38,831 nucleotides of DNA from an uncultured Clostridia bacterium (GTDB taxonomy: Bacteria; Bacillota_I; Bacilli_A; RF39; UBA660), in contig CAOJDX010000012.1 of the NCBI GenBank assembly GCA_948433435.1, positions 1-38,831 of the forward strand, given 5' to 3'. The position numbers and the translations under genes are program-made. Positions 35,473 to 38,831 of this stretch are shown in pieces. Numbering within the stretch: position 1 is the first letter of the stretch; the number at the start of each line of letters is the position of its first letter. The notes below the pieces were generated by a model. The model searched no databases. It saw nothing but the letters and a program-made list of their open reading frames with translations, and was not told the DNA's origin.

Positions 35473-35541
35473 TGATTTTAACCTCCTCTTTACTATATTC
35501 TACCATAATTTTATAAATATTTATAGATACTTTACATTTTT

Positions 35542-36819
35542 TTATAAACTTATCTCATAATCATCTTTATCTTTTTCATAAGATTTCTTACTTGATTTTA
35601 AATAACTTGGGACTCCTGCATAATCAAATAGTTCATCTTCTTTTGTTGTTCCTTTACAAATATCTTTAACATCAATCATATCAAAATCTTTATTATCAAA
35701 ATATTCCTTTATTTCGCTTGTAGTAAGGTCTTTTGTCTTATCATTACCAATTTGTAGTAATTCTCTAAAAAAGTGCTTAATTGCCTTTAAAATGGCTTTA
35801 ATATATGATTTTAAGTTATTATTTTCTTTTGTAAGATTTTGATTTCTAGTAGTAAGTGATTTTACTTCTCTTTGAAGATTATGATTTTCTTTTTCTAATG
35901 TTTGATGACTTTTAGTGTAAGTATCTACTTCATTAAATAATTGCTCTAGTTTAGGTTGAAATTCAATTGCTTTTTTAGTTTCTTTAATCACTTGATTCAT
36001 ACTATCAAAAGTTTCTTTTGGGGCAAGTACATGAGTTTTATTAAATGGTATATTTTTTGTAGTTTTCATTTTTTCTTCAAAGTCATTCATAGCATTATCT
36101 AGTTTTTTATTGATAGTACCAACTTTGTTTTCATAATATCTAGTAGTCTTTTTTAGTTCCTTTGTCTTTTGATGTTTCACATTACTTCCTTTGATTCCTC
36201 TTTCTAAATCATAGCCTTTTTCAGTTAATCTTTGATGATATTTGTCTTGTAATTGTGATAAATGGATTTTATCTTTAATATATTGCTTTTTAGAAATAGT
36301 AAATCTTTCAGTATTAGTCCTTTTATCTATTTTTTTAACAAGTGGTACAACTACACAATGAAGATGAGGTGTTGCTTCATCTAAATGAATTACAGAATGA
36401 AGTATTTGATTCTTTTTATAACCTAAATCTTCATAAACAAACTGCATACAAGTATTTGCCCATTCAATAATATCATCTCTTGTCATATTATCAAAAAACT
36501 TATGTGTAGCAGTAAATAATAATTCATCAGCAACAACATTTTTAGATTTATTTAACATCTCTGTAAAAGATTTTTGTCTTTCTTTTCTTTCATTTTTCAT
36601 TCGTTCGTTGTGTTCTTTTTCATATTCTTTGGTTAATTCTCTAAATCCTTTAGTATATTTACAATTAAGTGGTACTAATTCAATATTGTTTTTACTTAAT
36701 TCTATCTTAATATCAGGATTAGAATTATAAGCTTGTTTCTCTCGTTTATTATGTGATCCAATCCCTCTTAAATCACTCATAGTCATAATAGGTTCACTTC
36801 TAAATATTGCATAATTCAT
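35542..36819 (-). CDS. mobV: MobV/Pre-family relaxase
   Basis: A 425-residue relaxase. The N-terminal domain contains SDLRGIGSHNKREK and the metal-binding HLDEATPHLH motif (His145, His152, His154), followed by CVVVPLVKK. The C-terminal half is a long coiled coil. MobV enzymes nick oriT of the TAGTGTG/TTA type and start transfer. A matching oriT candidate lies at 31401-31410, about 800 bp from the operon end if the RIT element is discounted. No secretion genes are present. Confidence 0.9.
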   Translation of the reverse strand: MNYAIFRSEPIMTMSDLRGIGSHNKREKQAYNSNPDIKIELSKNNIELVPLNCKYTKGFRELTKEYEKEHNERMKNERKERQKSFTEMLNKSKNVVADELLFTATHKFFDNMTRDDIIEWANTCMQFVYEDLGYKKNQILHSVIHLDEATPHLHCVVVPLVKKIDKRTNTERFTISKKQYIKDKIHLSQLQDKYHQRLTEKGYDLERGIKGSNVKHQKTKELKKTTRYYENKVGTINKKLDNAMNDFEEKMKTTKNIPFNKTHVLAPKETFDSMNQVIKETKKAIEFQPKLEQLFNEVDTYTKSHQTLEKENHNLQREVKSLTTRNQNLTKENNNLKSYIKAILKAIKHFFRELLQIGNDKTKDLTTSEIKEYFDNKDFDMIDVKDICKGTTKEDELFDYAGVPSYLKSSKKSYEKDKDDYEISL

Positions 36820-36834
36820 ATTTTATCAATCCTC

Positions 36835-36930
36835 GCTTTCTTTTTTTTGAACATCAAAAAAGATATGCTCATCACATACCTTGCTTTCTTTTTTTTGAAC
36901 ATCAAAAAAGATATGCTCATCACATACCTT
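36835..36930. repeat. Perfect 48-bp tandem duplication upstream of mobV
   Basis: Two identical 48-bp units (36835-36882 and 36883-36930) each contain T8, GAACATC, A6 and GATATGCTCATCAC. They lie in the leader of the relaxase gene. AACATC-type arms and the A/T runs may form alternative hairpins. The rest of 36931-37013 shows no gene. Confidence 0.85.
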
Positions 36931-37013
36931 TAACTGCTAATCTTTAAAATTTAATAATATTTACTGTTGTTAGTCTTTCTTATGTATTTGTTTTTAGAAC
37001 GAAACAGAATAAC

Positions 37014-38775
<1,762 letters not shown>

Positions 38776-38778
38776 AAA

Positions 38779-38831
38779 ATGAAATTAAATTATACAAAAG
38801 TTGGAGATTATTTATTACCAAATCTAACTAT
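38779..38831 (+). CDS. tnpV: TnpV-like protein, cut by the window end
   Basis: Only 17 complete codons are visible. MKLNYTKVGDYLLPNLT matches the conserved N-terminus of TnpV proteins (Y..VGDYL.PNL). The position, two genes after a large serine recombinase, fits. Confidence 0.7.
   Translation, partial: MKLNYTKVGDYLLPNLT

Overview
The window is AT-rich DNA with the standard genetic code: TGA is used as a stop and no gene needs it as Trp. The chromosomal genes (a MurE ligase, arginase, RsuA/RluB pseudouridine synthase, sensor kinase and remnant type II-A CRISPR array) and the codon use suggest a low-GC Bacillota bacterium, probably a gut member of the Bacilli/Erysipelotrichia/RF39 type. No sequence search was possible, so this placement is inference.

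Region 1 (1-5510) is chromosome: frameshifted murE, arginase, a two-spacer type II-A-like CRISPR array without cas genes, a pseudouridine synthase, a small Asn/Tyr-rich protein, an orphan membrane sensor histidine kinase, and the promoter and 5' half of a tRNA-Gly(GCC) gene.

Region 2 (5511-25334) is a 19.8 kb integrative element inserted inside the anticodon arm of that tRNA gene. The 10-bp core CCTTGCCAAG is present at both ends, and paired CGTGTACCAA sites lie inside each end. The host tRNA is cut in two, but the element carries a complete, different tRNA-Gly(GCC) just inside its left end, next to its integrase. Its cargo is a replication-like set: AEP/D5-type primase-helicase, SSB, DnaB-like ATPases (one intact, one with a stop codon, one remnant), a protein resembling the PolC OB domain, a protein resembling the PolC fingers with the catalytic palm apparently lost, and a retron-type reverse transcriptase with a candidate msr-msd RNA upstream. 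It also has a 2TM coiled-coil protein, a PD-(D/E)XK-like protein, an RsgI-like membrane protein and a divergently transcribed HTH regulator. No virion or conjugation genes are seen, so it may be a satellite-like or plasmid-like island.

Region 3 (about 25.4 kb to the window end) is a nest. A large serine recombinase (LSR) gene followed by a small gene and tnpV belongs to a third element that runs out of the window. This gene is cut at one codon by a 10.8 kb mobilizable element (26352-37165) that has its own LSR, an SSB-like protein, HTH replication-type proteins, an XRE regulator, a MobV relaxase and an oriT-like region. Inside that element, beside the oriT, sits a RIT element: three overlapping tyrosine recombinase genes between 95-bp inverted repeats.

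The most notable observations are the self-compensating tRNA insertion, the dismantled PolC/DnaB parts around a retron, and an LSR reading frame that appears to cross its own attP, so that integration replaces its last 49 residues.
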